Part shown: positions 52,253 to 63,257 of the stretch, one piece after another
Layout: each line of letters starts with the position of its first letter
Numbering within the stretch: the first letter of the stretch is position 1
The notes under the pieces: model-generated
Database searches by the model: none
What the model saw: only the letters and a program-made list of their open reading frames with translations
What the model was told of the DNA's origin: nothing
Translations under genes and position numbers: made by a program
Assembly (NCBI RefSeq): GCF_026914185.1
Contig: NC_070571.1
Coordinates: 620,001 to 684,000 of the forward strand
Reading direction: 5' to 3'
Source of the DNA: Puccinia triticina
Taxonomy: Eukaryota > Basidiomycota > Pucciniomycetes > Pucciniales > Pucciniaceae
DNA: 64,000 bases

Positions 52253-54793
52253 ATGAGTTTACCGTTCAGCGCACCAGATTTGGAAAATGGATTCGCTCCT
52301 CCATCGACCCCTTTGAGGAACAGACCTGTGGCCGGAACTTCAGCCTTGAATTGGAATACGGATACGACGAATCCACCTGCACCACCCAGAAAAGACAAAG
52401 GAAAGGGAATCGACCTTCAACTCAGAGACCAATATGAAGATGAATTGTCAGATTCAGACGAAACTCCTCAAAACACTAACTTACCGCAACGTAACAATAC
52501 TCCACGTCAACCTATATCCGGGTACGGAATCCACAACACGGAAAATATTCGAGAACCTATGTATCAACCTCAATTTCAACAACGACAACAACCGGTCCCA
52601 CCTCCACCGTTTCAGCAACCACCTATTCAGCATCCACAAGCTTTTTATCCGCAGTACTACCAACCACCAGCGGTCCAACAAGTCAAACCGGTCATTATTA
52701 AGGAACCTGGTCTCTTCTATGATGGCAACCAATTCATGAAGTTCTTAAAACGTTTCAAAAGAACGGCCAACGCTTTCCAAGCGACGGATTACGATAAGGC
52801 GCTTCAGATTGGACGATTTGTGCGGACGGAGGAACTCAAGAGCGAACTCGAGGAGATGGACGGATACGACGACTGCGACTGGAAAAAATTACGAAAAGAA
52901 ATGGTCAAAACGTGGGGGGACTTAGATAACACCATTATGTACACCACGGACGACCTAATCAAATTAGCTAAACAACAAGCCAAGAGCGGGATTACAAACT
53001 ACCGAGACTACAAATCTTACCTTGGGAAATTCACCTCAATCCTCAAGTACCTTGTCAAGAATGATCATATTAGCAAGGAGGAGGACGCGGCCCTGTTATT
53101 CTTGAGTGCCTTTTCGAACGAAAGTCAAAGAAGCATTAAACGAACCCTAGTCAACAAAGGGCAACTCCCAAAAGCCAAGGACGGAAGCAACAAGGCACCC
53201 AAATGGGATGATCTTGTGGCAGCGGCAGAAACTGAAATCCGAATCGATGAAGGATACGTTAACTTCTCAAGCTTTTCCGAATCAAACCAAGTAATGAAGA
53301 AATCTCTAGACGCAAAGAAAGGAGATAGTCAACGACGAGACCGAATGATTGCGGAAGCTCCTACTGCTAAGGTGGTTGATAACAAAATGGATGAAGTAAT
53401 GCAAGAACTTGCTGCTCTTAAACAACAATTGAGAAGTGTTCTACCTGTCTCCTACAATCAACCTGGATCTTCCAACAAACCTGAATTCGCCCGCGGAAAT
53501 ACTCGACCAGCAACTCCATTATACGAAAGCAAGATTTGCTACTATTGTCTACGGGATGGGCATACAACCTTTAAATGCCCCGATCTAGCTAAGGATGAAC
53601 GCCAAGGATTAGTGATTCGCAGGGGCAAGGATTACTTCTTGCCAAACGGACAACAAATACCTTGGGTATCTTCTAGACCTATACGATCGGTAGTGGCGAC
53701 AGCTTCGGCGGACCCTCAAATGCAAGACGCAATAAGGAATCTGGCAGAATCACGACAAACTGGAAATGCCTCAACAGGGAATGGTCCAGTTGTGCAAACT
53801 TCAGCACAGACCATTGACTGGCAACCACCTCAACTTGGAGCCGAGAACTACCTAAAAACTCACGCAATTACTCGATCTGAAGCCCAGAAAGGACGTCGTA
53901 ATGTTAGGATCCAGGAACCTGAAAAAGACGATATGGATGTGGATCAAGAAGACGAAATAGCCGACCTTACTCAAAAGGAAACTCCCAGAAGAGCGCCAGA
54001 GAAAGTTTGGAGCCGAGCCCAAACCCCACCTGTTACCAAGAAGGATTCACCAGAGAACGCCTTGCTACAGGATTTAGATCACGTTAAAATCCCAACAACA
54101 TTTGCTCAACTCACAGCTATTTCGCCATCTTATACGGAGCAAATCATTGCTAAGCTACAAGGACGTCTCCAAGGGAAGAATACAACAACTTACATGGCTA
54201 TGGAAACTACCAAGGTTGCTGCGGCAATGGCCAACCCTCCACAAGAAGAAGATCCATCAGACCCTTGCTACTATAGCTGCGCCTTAGGATACGTAACAGC
54301 CGAAAATGGGGGAGCTAAGGTTGACTTTATGGTTGATTCCGGATCCATGGTTAATGTCATGCCTCAAACTGTAGCAGATGACTTGGACCTAGAAATAGTA
54401 TCAGTCAACATACCTATGAAAGGAGTGGGCGGAGCTAGGTGTGATATAACTGGTGTAGCTGAAAACTGTCCAGTTGGAATTGGACGATTTTCCGGACCAG
54501 CCCATCTTTTCGTTTCGCCAAAGGCACAGGACTGTATTCTAGGACGACCTTTTCTTTTCAACTACAACTGCACTTTGGAGTACCACGAAACCGGTGAAAC
54601 ACTCTCTTTCCAAGGAACTAAAAACAGGAGAATATCTGTACCTCTAGCTAGGATTGGTCACGGACGAGGCTGGGATAATAGGAAGGACCTTAGTGCCAAT
54701 ATAATAAGGCCATTTACTGGATCAACTCCTAACCAGGCGGATAATGAAGAACATCGAATGTTTACGAAGAAATCTATTCAGCATTTTTTATGA
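52253..54793 (+). CDS. gag-pro: Ty3 Gag with zinc knuckle and aspartic protease, 846 residues
   Basis: Intact frame. Residues 1-135 are Pro/Gln/Asn-rich and disordered. The capsid-like region at about 150-290 starts PGLFYDGNQFMKFLKRFKR and includes RFVRTEELKSELEEMDGYDD. It is homologous to the gag start at 63814. One CCHC knuckle, CYYCLRDGHTTFKC, lies at about residue 429. The protease has catalytic VDSG at about residues 694-697 and the later ILGRPFLFNYN motif. Gag packages the element RNA, and the protease matures the polyproteins. The ATG at 52253 is the first of the frame. Several stops in the same frame separate it from pol (54794-54964), so pol is not a simple readthrough product. Confidence 0.95.
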   Translation: MSLPFSAPDLENGFAPPSTPLRNRPVAGTSALNWNTDTTNPPAPPRKDKGKGIDLQLRDQYEDELSDSDETPQNTNLPQRNNTPRQPISGYGIHNTENIREPMYQPQFQQRQQPVPPPPFQQPPIQHPQAFYPQYYQPPAVQQVKPVIIKEPGLFYDGNQFMKFLKRFKRTANAFQATDYDKALQIGRFVRTEELKSELEEMDGYDDCDWKKLRKEMVKTWGDLDNTIMYTTDDLIKLAKQQAKSGITNYRDYKSYLGKFTSILKYLVKNDHISKEEDAALLFLSAFSNESQRSIKRTLVNKGQLPKAKDGSNKAPKWDDLVAAAETEIRIDEGYVNFSSFSESNQVMKKSLDAKKGDSQRRDRMIAEAPTAKVVDNKMDEVMQELAALKQQLRSVLPVSYNQPGSSNKPEFARGNTRPATPLYESKICYYCLRDGHTTFKCPDLAKDERQGLVIRRGKDYFLPNGQQIPWVSSRPIRSVVATASADPQMQDAIRNLAESRQTGNASTGNGPVVQTSAQTIDWQPPQLGAENYLKTHAITRSEAQKGRRNVRIQEPEKDDMDVDQEDEIADLTQKETPRRAPEKVWSRAQTPPVTKKDSPENALLQDLDHVKIPTTFAQLTAISPSYTEQIIAKLQGRLQGKNTTTYMAMETTKVAAAMANPPQEEDPSDPCYYSCALGYVTAENGGAKVDFMVDSGSMVNVMPQTVADDLDLEIVSVNIPMKGVGGARCDITGVAENCPVGIGRFSGPAHLFVSPKAQDCILGRPFLFNYNCTLEYHETGETLSFQGTKNRRISVPLARIGHGRGWDNRKDLSANIIRPFTGSTPNQADNEEHRMFTKKSIQHFL

Positions 54794-54964
54794 TCACCGG
54801 TGTTCACCTAGGGAATAACTCACTGAAGCTAGTCGAGAGGGTTATATCTTGAACGCCGGGTTTTCTAGACTGGCTCAAAACATTTTTTCTTGATTTATTC
54901 AAAAAACTACCAAAACAAATTAAAAAATATTTCTTTAAATTTATGCTATTAAAAAAAGAACATA

Positions 54965-57900
54965 TTGATTATTTTCCTTCTACTATTAAAAATCTGTAAA
55001 ACAAGCACGACTGGACTTACCAATACGAAAACGATAAAACACAATAAAAAATTTCAAACTTCCAAGATCTCCGGACTGATTTCATCTATCAATACTGTAC
55101 AATTATCTCGACCAACAAAACCAATTAGCTACCAAGAGATGGGACGTCTATTTGCGAAAGGCCTAGGATTAACGGTTCAAACCAAATTATGTCAGAGCTG
55201 GAAAGACGGAAGCCTATGGTGCATGACCAAGTACAAGCCTGCGGCAAAGAAAATCCGGCCCATCAACCAACCCATTCCTCAAATGCTAAATCCACCTCTT
55301 CAACGACCACCACTCTCACGAGATCCGTACAAGACACCACTCACACCAAATCCTCCTGAATTCAAAACCACCGCCAGGATTACAGAAGAACGCCTGAAGG
55401 TAGTCAACTTTGGACCAGAAGGATGGCTTTGGGAAGAAGAATTGAAGCTCTTCAAGCACTTAATTGTAATTCGGGAAAAAGCAATAGCATTCACCCCGGA
55501 GGAGAGAGGACTCTTGAAACATTCCTATGGTCTACCGTATATTATACCAGTAGTGGATCACCAACCTTGGCAGAAAAAACCAATTCCAATACCTGCGGCA
55601 ATTAAGGACAAATACGTGGAGCAAGTACGGGAACGTATACAAAACAAACTTTACGAACAATCAACATCCAGCTACTCCAGCCCAGTTTTCTGTGTCCTCA
55701 AGCATGATGGAAAACTAAGAATTGTTCATGACTTACAAGAAATGAACAAGGTCACCATCAAGGATGCTGGGCTACCTCCTGCAACAGAAGAATTTGTGGA
55801 ATCCTTTGCAGGGCGCGCCTGTTACGGACTAGGCGATATCATGGGCGGCTACGACGAAAGAGAATTGGCCCCAGAGTCAAGACCCTTAACCACCTTTGAT
55901 ACACCACTAGGAAGATTCCAACTTACCAGGCTTCCCCAAGGAGCAACAAATTCTGTGGCGGTTTACCAAGCTCAAATGATGTGGATCCTCCAGGACGAGA
56001 TACCGGAACACGTAGGCGTATTTATTGACGATGGCGGTATAAAAGGACCTGTTTCAACATACAATGATGAGACACTAGAAGAAAATCCGGGAATTCGGCG
56101 GTTTATTTGGGAATACGCTCAAACTCTTGAAAGAGTTTTATTTTGGATTGAAGAAGCAGGACTTACCATCTCAGGAAAGAAGTTTGCGTGTTGTGTACCT
56201 GCTTTGGACATTGTTGGACACGTGGTCTGCAGAGAAGGAAGGCGTGTGTCATCCCAGAAGAAAAACAAAATCTCAACCTGGCCTACTCCGAATAATGTCA
56301 CAGAACTTCGAGGCTTCCTGGGAATAGTAACCTATGTCAGAATTTTTATCAAAAATCTGTCAGAAATTGCTGCACCTCTCAGGAAGCTCACACGAAAGGA
56401 TATCGAATGGGTCTGGGACGAGGACTGTGATCAAGCTTTCAACCGGCTCAAAGAAATCATTGGAGAAGATATCACCTTGAAAAGCCTTGACTATTCTGAA
56501 GATGCCGGACTTATTATCTTAGCTGTGGATTCCAGCTTCATTGCGGCAGGAGGAGTACTTTCTCAACAAGAACTAGAAACAGGACTCATTCGACCAGTCC
56601 TTTATGAATCAGTTGTCTTCTCACCGGTGGAGTCAAAATATTCTCAGCCAAAGCTAGAACTCTGTGGCGTAGCCAGGATCCTCAAGAAACCACAAACACT
56701 ACTGTGGGGTCAACACTTTGAGTTGAAAGTGGATGCACAATCTTTAATCCAAATGATCAACTCACCATCCCTTCCAAATGCACCTATGACCAGATGGGTA
56801 GCATTCATTCAGCTTTTCTCATTTGACATGGTTCACCAACCTGGTAAAACATTCACTATGCCGGATGCCTTGTCAAGACGACCAATAAGTGATGAAGAAG
56901 ACAAATTCTACGAGGACGCGGAAGATTTCGACGAAGAGGAACCAGTAATCAAAGCCTGCTCTCGGTTCAAAATGATTTCAGCTTCTACGCATCTTTTGGA
57001 ATGGGAGGCGCCTGGATTTTGGAAAGATCTCAAGGACTATTTGCAAACGTTACGTAAACCTGAAAGCTTGGATCCTCAAGAATTTCAGAAACTCAGGCGG
57101 AAATCAGTCAACTACTTTATTCAAGATGGACGACTGATGCGTAGACACTCTCCAATGGCGCAACTAGTAATCTCAAACATATCTTATCAAAGTAGACTCT
57201 TACGGAAGTTTCACGAGGAGCTTGGTCATCGAGGACGTGAAGAAACATACCAACGCCTAGTCTGCCGATTTTGGTGGCCAAGTCTGAAGAAAAAGGTCCG
57301 TTTATGGGTACAAAGCTGTGAACCCTGTCAAAAGAGAGACCCACTAGTACCTAGGGAAATTCGAAATCCAACTGGAGAAAACACTTTATTCGGACGAGTA
57401 GCGCTGGACGTCTGTCACATCAAGGCTGGAAGATATAAATATCTACTTGTAGCTCGAGATGACTTATCAGGATGGGTGGAGGCAGCACCTTTGGTCAAGC
57501 TAACATCTGCAACAATCGCAAAGTTTCTCTTGGAAGAATGGGTTTATTGATACGGGGCAATCAAGACGGTTACTGCGGACAATGGACCTGAATTCAAGAA
57601 TGAGTTTATCAAAGCTGTAGAAAAGATTGGTGCACATTTTAAACCACCTACACCTTACTATCCTGAGGCCAACGGAATGATCGAAAGAGGACACCGACCA
57701 ATTAAAGACACCTTGATCAAGATGTGCGGCGAATCTGGAGGAAAATGGAGAGAATATCTGGCTTTAGTGCTCTTTTCCGACAGGATATCAACAAAGCGGA
57801 CCACAGGATACTCGCCATTTGAGCTTGTTTTTGGACAAAAAGCAGTTTTACCAGTTGATCTGGAGATGGACACCTATCTAGGAATTGATTGGACGGAAAT

Positions 57901-58429
57901 CAAAACTACGGAAGAACTCTTAGAAGCTCGAACAAAGCAGTTAGAACGACGGGAAGAAATTCTAGTGATAGCTCACGAAAAACTGATGAAAGTAAGGGAA
58001 TCTTCTGTCCGGTACTGGGATAGAAAGATGGCAGCACGACTTCGAAAACCTCTGAAACCTGGCGAATTGGTTCTGATCTATAATAAGAGTTTGGAAGACC
58101 AATGGGGAAAACTTTTTGCAAACCGATGGAATGGGCCATTTAGAATTACCAAACAATTACCAAAAGGATCTTATGTCTTGGAGGAATTGGATGGTGTAGA
58201 ACTTAAAAGGGCTTACGCAGCTTCCCATATCAAACGGTTTTATCCTCGTGGACGGGAACTTGAAGAAATTCGACAAGACGAAGATCCAGATCAACCAGAT
58301 TCATCAGAGGAAGAGGACAACTTGGAAGATAACCCACCTGAAGACTCTGACAATGAGCTGGCCAACAATTCCAACTTTGTTCTATCTCCTGGGCAGGAGA
58401 CTAAACTGTTCAAACAACACAAACATTAA
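54965..58429 (+). pseudogene. pol: Ty3 Pol: reverse transcriptase, RNase H, integrase (one stop at 57548)
   Basis: One frame from ATG 54965 to 58429 with a single TGA at 57548-57550 inside the integrase. RT: FCVLKHDGKLRIVHD, RLPQGATNS and the catalytic FIDDGG (YxDD variant), about residues 240-360. RNase H: ILAVDSSFIAAGGVL, KVDAQSLIQMI and FTMPDALSRR. Integrase: HHCC zinc region (HEELGHRGREETYQRL, CEPCQKRD), ALDVCH with the first Asp, VTADNGPEF with the second, and NGMIERGHRP with the Glu. GYSPFELVFGQ and a HIKRFYPRG end complete it; no chromodomain is seen. The TGA fits CGA to TGA. Everything else is intact, so this copy is one base from a full frame. Confidence 0.93.
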
Positions 58430-59032
58430 TTATTCTTTTTCATAAAAAAGTTGGGGGAGGATCCACTTTCCTTAAAAATATTCACTCATTTAAAAATAAA
58501 ATGAAATAAATAAAAAAAACAAACCTCTCCCCAGCTTTCTCTGGTCACTTTTGCTTACCCAGGTCAATCTTTCAAGACTCACACTCATCTATTTTCTGCA
58601 TCTCTGTTCTTCATAAAAATTCTCTCTCAAAAAGAAAACAAAAGAAAAAAAAAAAAAAAAAAGCTTACCTTTTTTTTCTCTTACAAACACTTACTTTTCT
58701 CTCAAGAGGTTGAGGACAACCTTTTAAGTTGGGGGAGGGGTGTTGAAGGATTCATTTCAGACTAACATAACATAAAAGATAAAATAAATAAAATAAAAAT
58801 AGATACTTTACAAAAAAAAAAATAAAAAAGTAAAAAAAAAAATAAAAAATAAAAAGAGACAAAACATTTTTTTATCCTTATATGATTTTTTTTAGCTTTA
58901 CTATTATCTATCGATTTTTTTCTTTTATGGTGATTTTACCCCAGGGAAGAACTCGACATAGGCACTGGAAACTCAAACAACTTAGTACAAGCACAAGAAA
59001 ACAAATAATATGATAATAATACTAACATCCTT
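58430..59032 (+). other. AT-rich spacer with two internal polypurine-tract copies
   Basis: AAGTTGGGGGAGG occurs at about 58448-58460 and 58726-58738, the same motif as the true tract at 61475-61487. The rest is poly-A and AAATAAA-rich sequence. The first copy starts 19 bp after the pol stop, where a compact Ty3 element would have its 3' LTR. This spacer also holds the 3' end of the antisense gene's transcript. Confidence 0.7.
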
Positions 59033-60409
59033 TTAGTAGTGATTTTGTCGAAGACTGTAGTCGCCTTCAAGGTATCGACGGCCCCAGTGTTGAAAAAGGG
59101 CGACGCGTTCAAGATGGTCGAATTCGCTAGTGGATGGGCTTCGATTTGAGTAGGTAATAAAGCCCTCGACGAAGCTAGTATACATATGAAACAAGGCAGC
59201 GGGTTCGACAGCAGTGTGCGGCGGGGCTTGACCTACATCGCAGGTTAAGAGAGCTCCAATCTGATGCGGTTGTAAGAAAGGCAACTCAGTAATACTGTAG
59301 TCCCCACGATGGATCGGGGACGGAATTCGTGGGAAATCCGGGTTACTATGGTGATCTTCACTAGCAACATTGTTATTTTTGGTATTCAACCTCGTATCGA
59401 TAGGAACGACTTCAGGACTAGCGCGAATGTTGTTCGATACCGAAGGATCAACCTCGATGGGTTGCTGAAGATCGACGAGAGGAGCATGTTGACGATGGAC
59501 GACGGGGTTTTGCATCCAAGATGCGGGGTCAGCCCAGCTATCATCGAAAACGACTCGGTTCGAGGATAAGTCCTGGCAAGCGAACTTGTCAGTCTTGAAG
59601 CCGTGGTATCAGGGAAAACAAAACAGTAGCTTACCGGAGATCGGAGAACATCCGTGGATGCGGCCTGATAAACCGGCGAGTTACCCAAGGGACGCCATCC
59701 AGGACTGCGAGGACGATATACAGGCGAAGCCAGGCCTGGCTCGGCCACTTCAGAAGATTCCGCAGGGAATGGTGTGGGAACCCGGAAGCGCGGGGGCGAA
59801 CCAACCAACTCTGCTGGTATCGCGGGAGCACCTGCTATAAAGGAGCCACCATTCTGGGGGGGCTGATTTATGTTGGTTGGATCCAAAAGCTGTAAACATT
59901 TAGTCAGCCCATACAGGATAATCAACAACAAACACAAGTCAGCTGCTTACGGTCTCCAGGGTGTTAATCGCGGAATCACCCACGACAAACGGACGACGAG
60001 CCGCCGGGGACTCGGAACGACGCATTGAGGAATCTATTGGGCAAGAATAGAAATCCATACGCTCCCTGGCCCATTCCATTCGATCGGGCGAGGAGGGCGA
60101 ATGAGGCTCGAGCACATCATCAGACCCAGGCTAAACAAACTATCAGCATACACCCACCAGCGATGGGTCATCCTGAAGGCAGTCACTTACCAGTGATGAC
60201 TGCACTAACGGATGATGATTTGGCAGGTTTCTTGTGATCATGGTAGAACTTTGGGGTGGGGAAGTACCCTAGATGAAGAACAAATAAAAACTTTTCAATT
60301 TAGCTCGATCAAGGAGCTCTTCAAACGTCAAACTCACTCGATTTGCCGCGGAAGTTGTCCGAGGGCGTAAGCTATAAGGATACGAAGCTCGTCTAGAAGG
60401 GGAAATCAT
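59033..60409 (-). CDS. Antisense five-exon gene inside the Ty3 element, 374 residues, unknown function
   Basis: Exons on the minus strand: 60338-60409, 60191-60268, 59951-60130, 59635-59889 and 59033-59572 (72, 78, 180, 255, 540 nt). The four introns are 60-69 nt, all GT-AG and all phase 0: 60269-60337 (GTGAGT..CTAG), 60131-60190 (GTAAGT..TTAG), 59890-59950 (GTAAGC..ACAG), 59573-59634 (GTAAGC..CCAG). The joined frame runs without a stop from MISPSRRASY to DYSLRQNHY. The first half is Ser/Pro/Arg-rich and disordered. The last 130 residues look folded (ITELPFLQPHQIGALLTCDV, FHMYTSFVEGFITY, FDHLERVALFQHWGRRYLEG). No signal peptide, membrane segment or known domain recognised. A TATA box lies 75-90 nt upstream. 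It could be a captured host gene or an accessory or regulatory protein of the element. Confidence 0.8.
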
Positions 60410-60483
60410 CTTTGCTATAGGAAGTAATGAAGAGGACGAGGGGATAAAGGTGATGAGATGCTCTAAAAACGAAAGCGAATGAG

Positions 60484-60498
60484 CCTCTTTTTATATTC
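60484..60498 (-). promoter_or_regulatory. TATA box of the antisense gene
   Basis: Minus strand GAATATAAAAAGAGG, 75-90 nt upstream of the ATG at 60409, with pyrimidine-rich sequence between (CTCATCACCTTTATCCCCTC). Position and sequence fit a core promoter independent of the LTRs. Confidence 0.6.
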
Positions 60499-60499
60499 T

Positions 60500-61474
60500 C
60501 CAGGAGGGCAGGCACTCCGGTCTATACCCCGCGATGGCAAGGAACTCACCAGCCTGGCTTGGAAGAAAATAGGAGGCCTTGCCTATCAACCAGCTCCTTC
60601 GACTACGACTCGCCGAGGTATCGCCGAGGTAAATGGACCAAACGCATCGCCAATGATATCGGGCATGATCCAAACAACCCGGCCTGGCCATGTCAGCCAG
60701 AAGGGTCTATTCAGATGGCTCAGTTGGGTGCACATATCCGGCTGAGTCATGACAAACGAGGAACGAATATGACGTACCTTGGTGGTGCTATCGGCACCGG
60801 CTATTCAGATCGACAGCGGCAGAAGAAACCGGAGGCCGTTTCCATATATAAACAACTCGGCTTCAGATGCTGGACCGAGCACGACGGCCGAGTCTGACAG
60901 ACGGAGGCGGCGGTATGCGGTTGGCGAAGTCAGCAGTTGAGTCGAAATATTGATGGCGGCGGGTGGTTGAATAGAGGTGACTGAGTTACCTCGCCGCCGA
61001 GGTAACCCCACCTCCGGTCGGATCGGAACCAAACACGAAGCTGCGGCGCAAACCAAGAGGCCTGAGCTCTGAACTCGGACGAGCCGGACGGGTAACGGGC
61101 CCCCAATTGCTACTCAACACCAAGGCCGCGCGGATCAAAGCCCGCGCACTACACAAAGCCCAGCGCGACTGCTGCGGCCCCTACGACTGCACAACGACCG
61201 CTCAGCTGCGCAGCTGCGGACTGCGCGCAGCCCTCTGACTCACCAACATGACAGGACTTTTTTTTTCTTTTCAAGTAAAAATACCAAAAAGTGACAAAAG
61301 TCAATTTTGGCCAATTTTTATTATACAGAGCTTCTCAGCCCGCGGGATCAAGAAGACATCTGGCGGCCAACTTTTCAAGGATTCTGGACAAACCACATAT
61401 ATACATATCAACCTCCAAGCTTAAATCTTCAAGATACGCCTTCTTCACGGCGGAATTGTCTGGGGACAGACAAT
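60500..61474. other. Upstream region of the antisense gene, up to the polypurine tract
   Basis: 60500-60900 is open on + (60559-60897) with varied composition. A + strand TATA-like CATATATAAACAAC lies at 60843-60856. 60940-61240 is GC-rich, with CGCGC and GCAGCTGCGC hairpin motifs, unlike the rest of the element. 61300-61474 returns to AT-rich 3' element sequence. It may hold regulatory DNA of the antisense gene; no further exon could be supported. Confidence 0.45.
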
Positions 61475-61487
61475 AAGTTGGGGGAGG
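61475..61487 (+). promoter_or_regulatory. Polypurine tract (plus-strand primer) of the complete Ty3 element
   Basis: AAGTTGGGGGAGGA ends one base before the 3' LTR start TGTGG at 61489. An identical tract precedes the LTR at 64. Confidence 0.9.
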
Positions 61488-61488
61488 A

Positions 61489-62270
61489 TGTGGTACTCGA
61501 AAATGTGAAAAATCAAAAGTTTTTCTCATGTACATATAGAAGGCCTCAAGATACCATCCATTGGACACCTTAAATGGACACCACGGCTAAAGTAACCCCT
61601 ATTCCCCACTGGAAGCATCACTGGAGCCCCACTACACTGGAAGTTAGACCCTTTGGACAACCTGTAGCACCCAGTCAACCACCTGTCAGGTGCCTCAATC
61701 CACATTCCCCGCACCATTCTATCTCCACTACATATATTGGTTTGGGTTTGTTTGTTATGTACATTATATCATGCAGCACTGCCCCTGCAGGCTGTGCCCC
61801 TTCGAATGAATGGTTCCCCGCATTCTAGTTCCTTCTAACTCCACTTTGTTTGGTCTTATTACATCACATGATCATTCCCTGCACAGCTTATGCGCCCCTT
61901 GCATGAATTATGACATCATCTGGCACAGCCCCTCCTCATGTATGCACCCCTTGCATAAATTGTACACAGCCACTCCCTCTTAACTCCCTCATGTTGTACA
62001 GCCCAGGCCAGCTAAAATACCTCACTCAGGGGCTGCCCTGGAGCTAAAATCCCTCACATTTGTCTATATAAGGAGCTCTCTTCCCCCCCATTTGTAGTTC
62101 CTCAGTTTATTACTCATCAAGTTTTATACTCACCCATCACCCAAAAACACTTACGTACCCACTCAACCCTCTTACTTACATATAACAACTCTTACATACT
62201 GAATAACAACCTTTTTTATACTGTGTCACGAGAAACTTATCTTGAGCTAACCACTCCTATCACTTATTAA

Positions 62271-62301
<31 letters not shown>

Positions 62302-62391
62302 AGCTGGTAGTATAGAAGGGCAGAGCTTGCACCTCCTTCATCCCCTTCTCCATTCAGCAAAAGGGTTTCACAACCACTTTTGAGTCTTACA
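61489..62391 (+). repeat. 3' LTR of the complete Ty3 element
   Basis: 903 bp, two substitutions relative to the 5' LTR. Ends GAGTCTTACA and is followed by GCGC. TATA box at about 62064-62070. Confidence 0.97.
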
Positions 62392-63257
62392 GCGCCGGGT
62401 GTGAGCTGTGTAGACGGTGTGGTGGCCCCTCTCGTGGCCAGCTATTCAGGATCATCGCCGCCGCCAGGATTGTCATCAAGAGTCCAGTTTCAGTTTCATT
62501 CCTCAAGTCTCAAGAAACATCAAGATTCTCAAGACCCTCAACTCCCCCATTTTTCCTCATCTTTCACCCTTCTCTTCCATACTCCTTCCCCCCTCTCTTT
62601 TTTCATCTGCTGTGGGTTTATTCCCTGGTTTCTTCTGGTTCTCTTCCTTCTATTCTTTTTGTTCTGTCTGTTTTGGCCTGAGTCTTTCTGCTTCCTCCTT
62701 CCTCTTTTCCTTCTCCTTTCCTCTGGTTCTTTTTCTTCTGTCTCCTCTCACTTTCATTTCTTTGTTCTTTGACTTGTGTTCTCTGTTTCCTGTTTCTCCT
62801 GTTTGTTGTGTGTGTGTGCGCGCGTAGCGCGCGGAGGAGATGATGAAATACACGTGACATGTGGCTCTCCCGGAGTCCAAGTTCGCCGAACTTGGATGAT
62901 GGGAGAGGCATGGCATTCTGATCCCCAGAATACGGACCATCAAGATTCAGAGATCATATCTTCAGAGTTCAAACTTTCGGGCTCCGTCCGCCGATCACCT
63001 TTCATCCAGAATCCCAGATCCTTTCTTTCTTCCTCTTTAAGATCACCCTCATCCCTTTTTCCTCAAACAAAACAACCGCCGCCGAGGATCCAAAACCCCG
63101 GCGAACCTCTCAAAACCACTCCAACCACAAAAGCTATCCCAGATCCCCACCCATTTCAGCGCCCATCTCGACGGACCACTCACCACGAGGGCAGCCTAAA
63201 CAGCATCCATCCCCTCACCCGACTGCCGCCGCTTAGCACGGACAGGAGTCCCTCATT

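Larger units (their letters stand above)
50750..62391 (+). mobile_element. Complete Ty3/Gypsy-type LTR retrotransposon, 11.6 kb
   Basis: Two 903-bp LTRs (50750-51652 and 61489-62391) differ at only two positions (50893 T / 61632 C; 50952 C / 61691 T). It is flanked by GCGC on both sides (50746-50749, 62392-62395). Order: 5' LTR, gag-protease frame, RT-RNase H-integrase frame with one stop, a 3-kb region with an antisense spliced gene, polypurine tract, 3' LTR. Integrase downstream of RT/RNase H is the Ty3 order. The near identity of the LTRs indicates a recent insertion. It sits just before the 5' LTR at 62418 of another Ty3 element. Confidence 0.97.

Noticed and set aside
60559..60897. Sense-strand gene upstream of the antisense gene
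   Set aside because: Open, with a TATA-like site only inside it (60843), no family character and no splice pattern; recorded as spacer.
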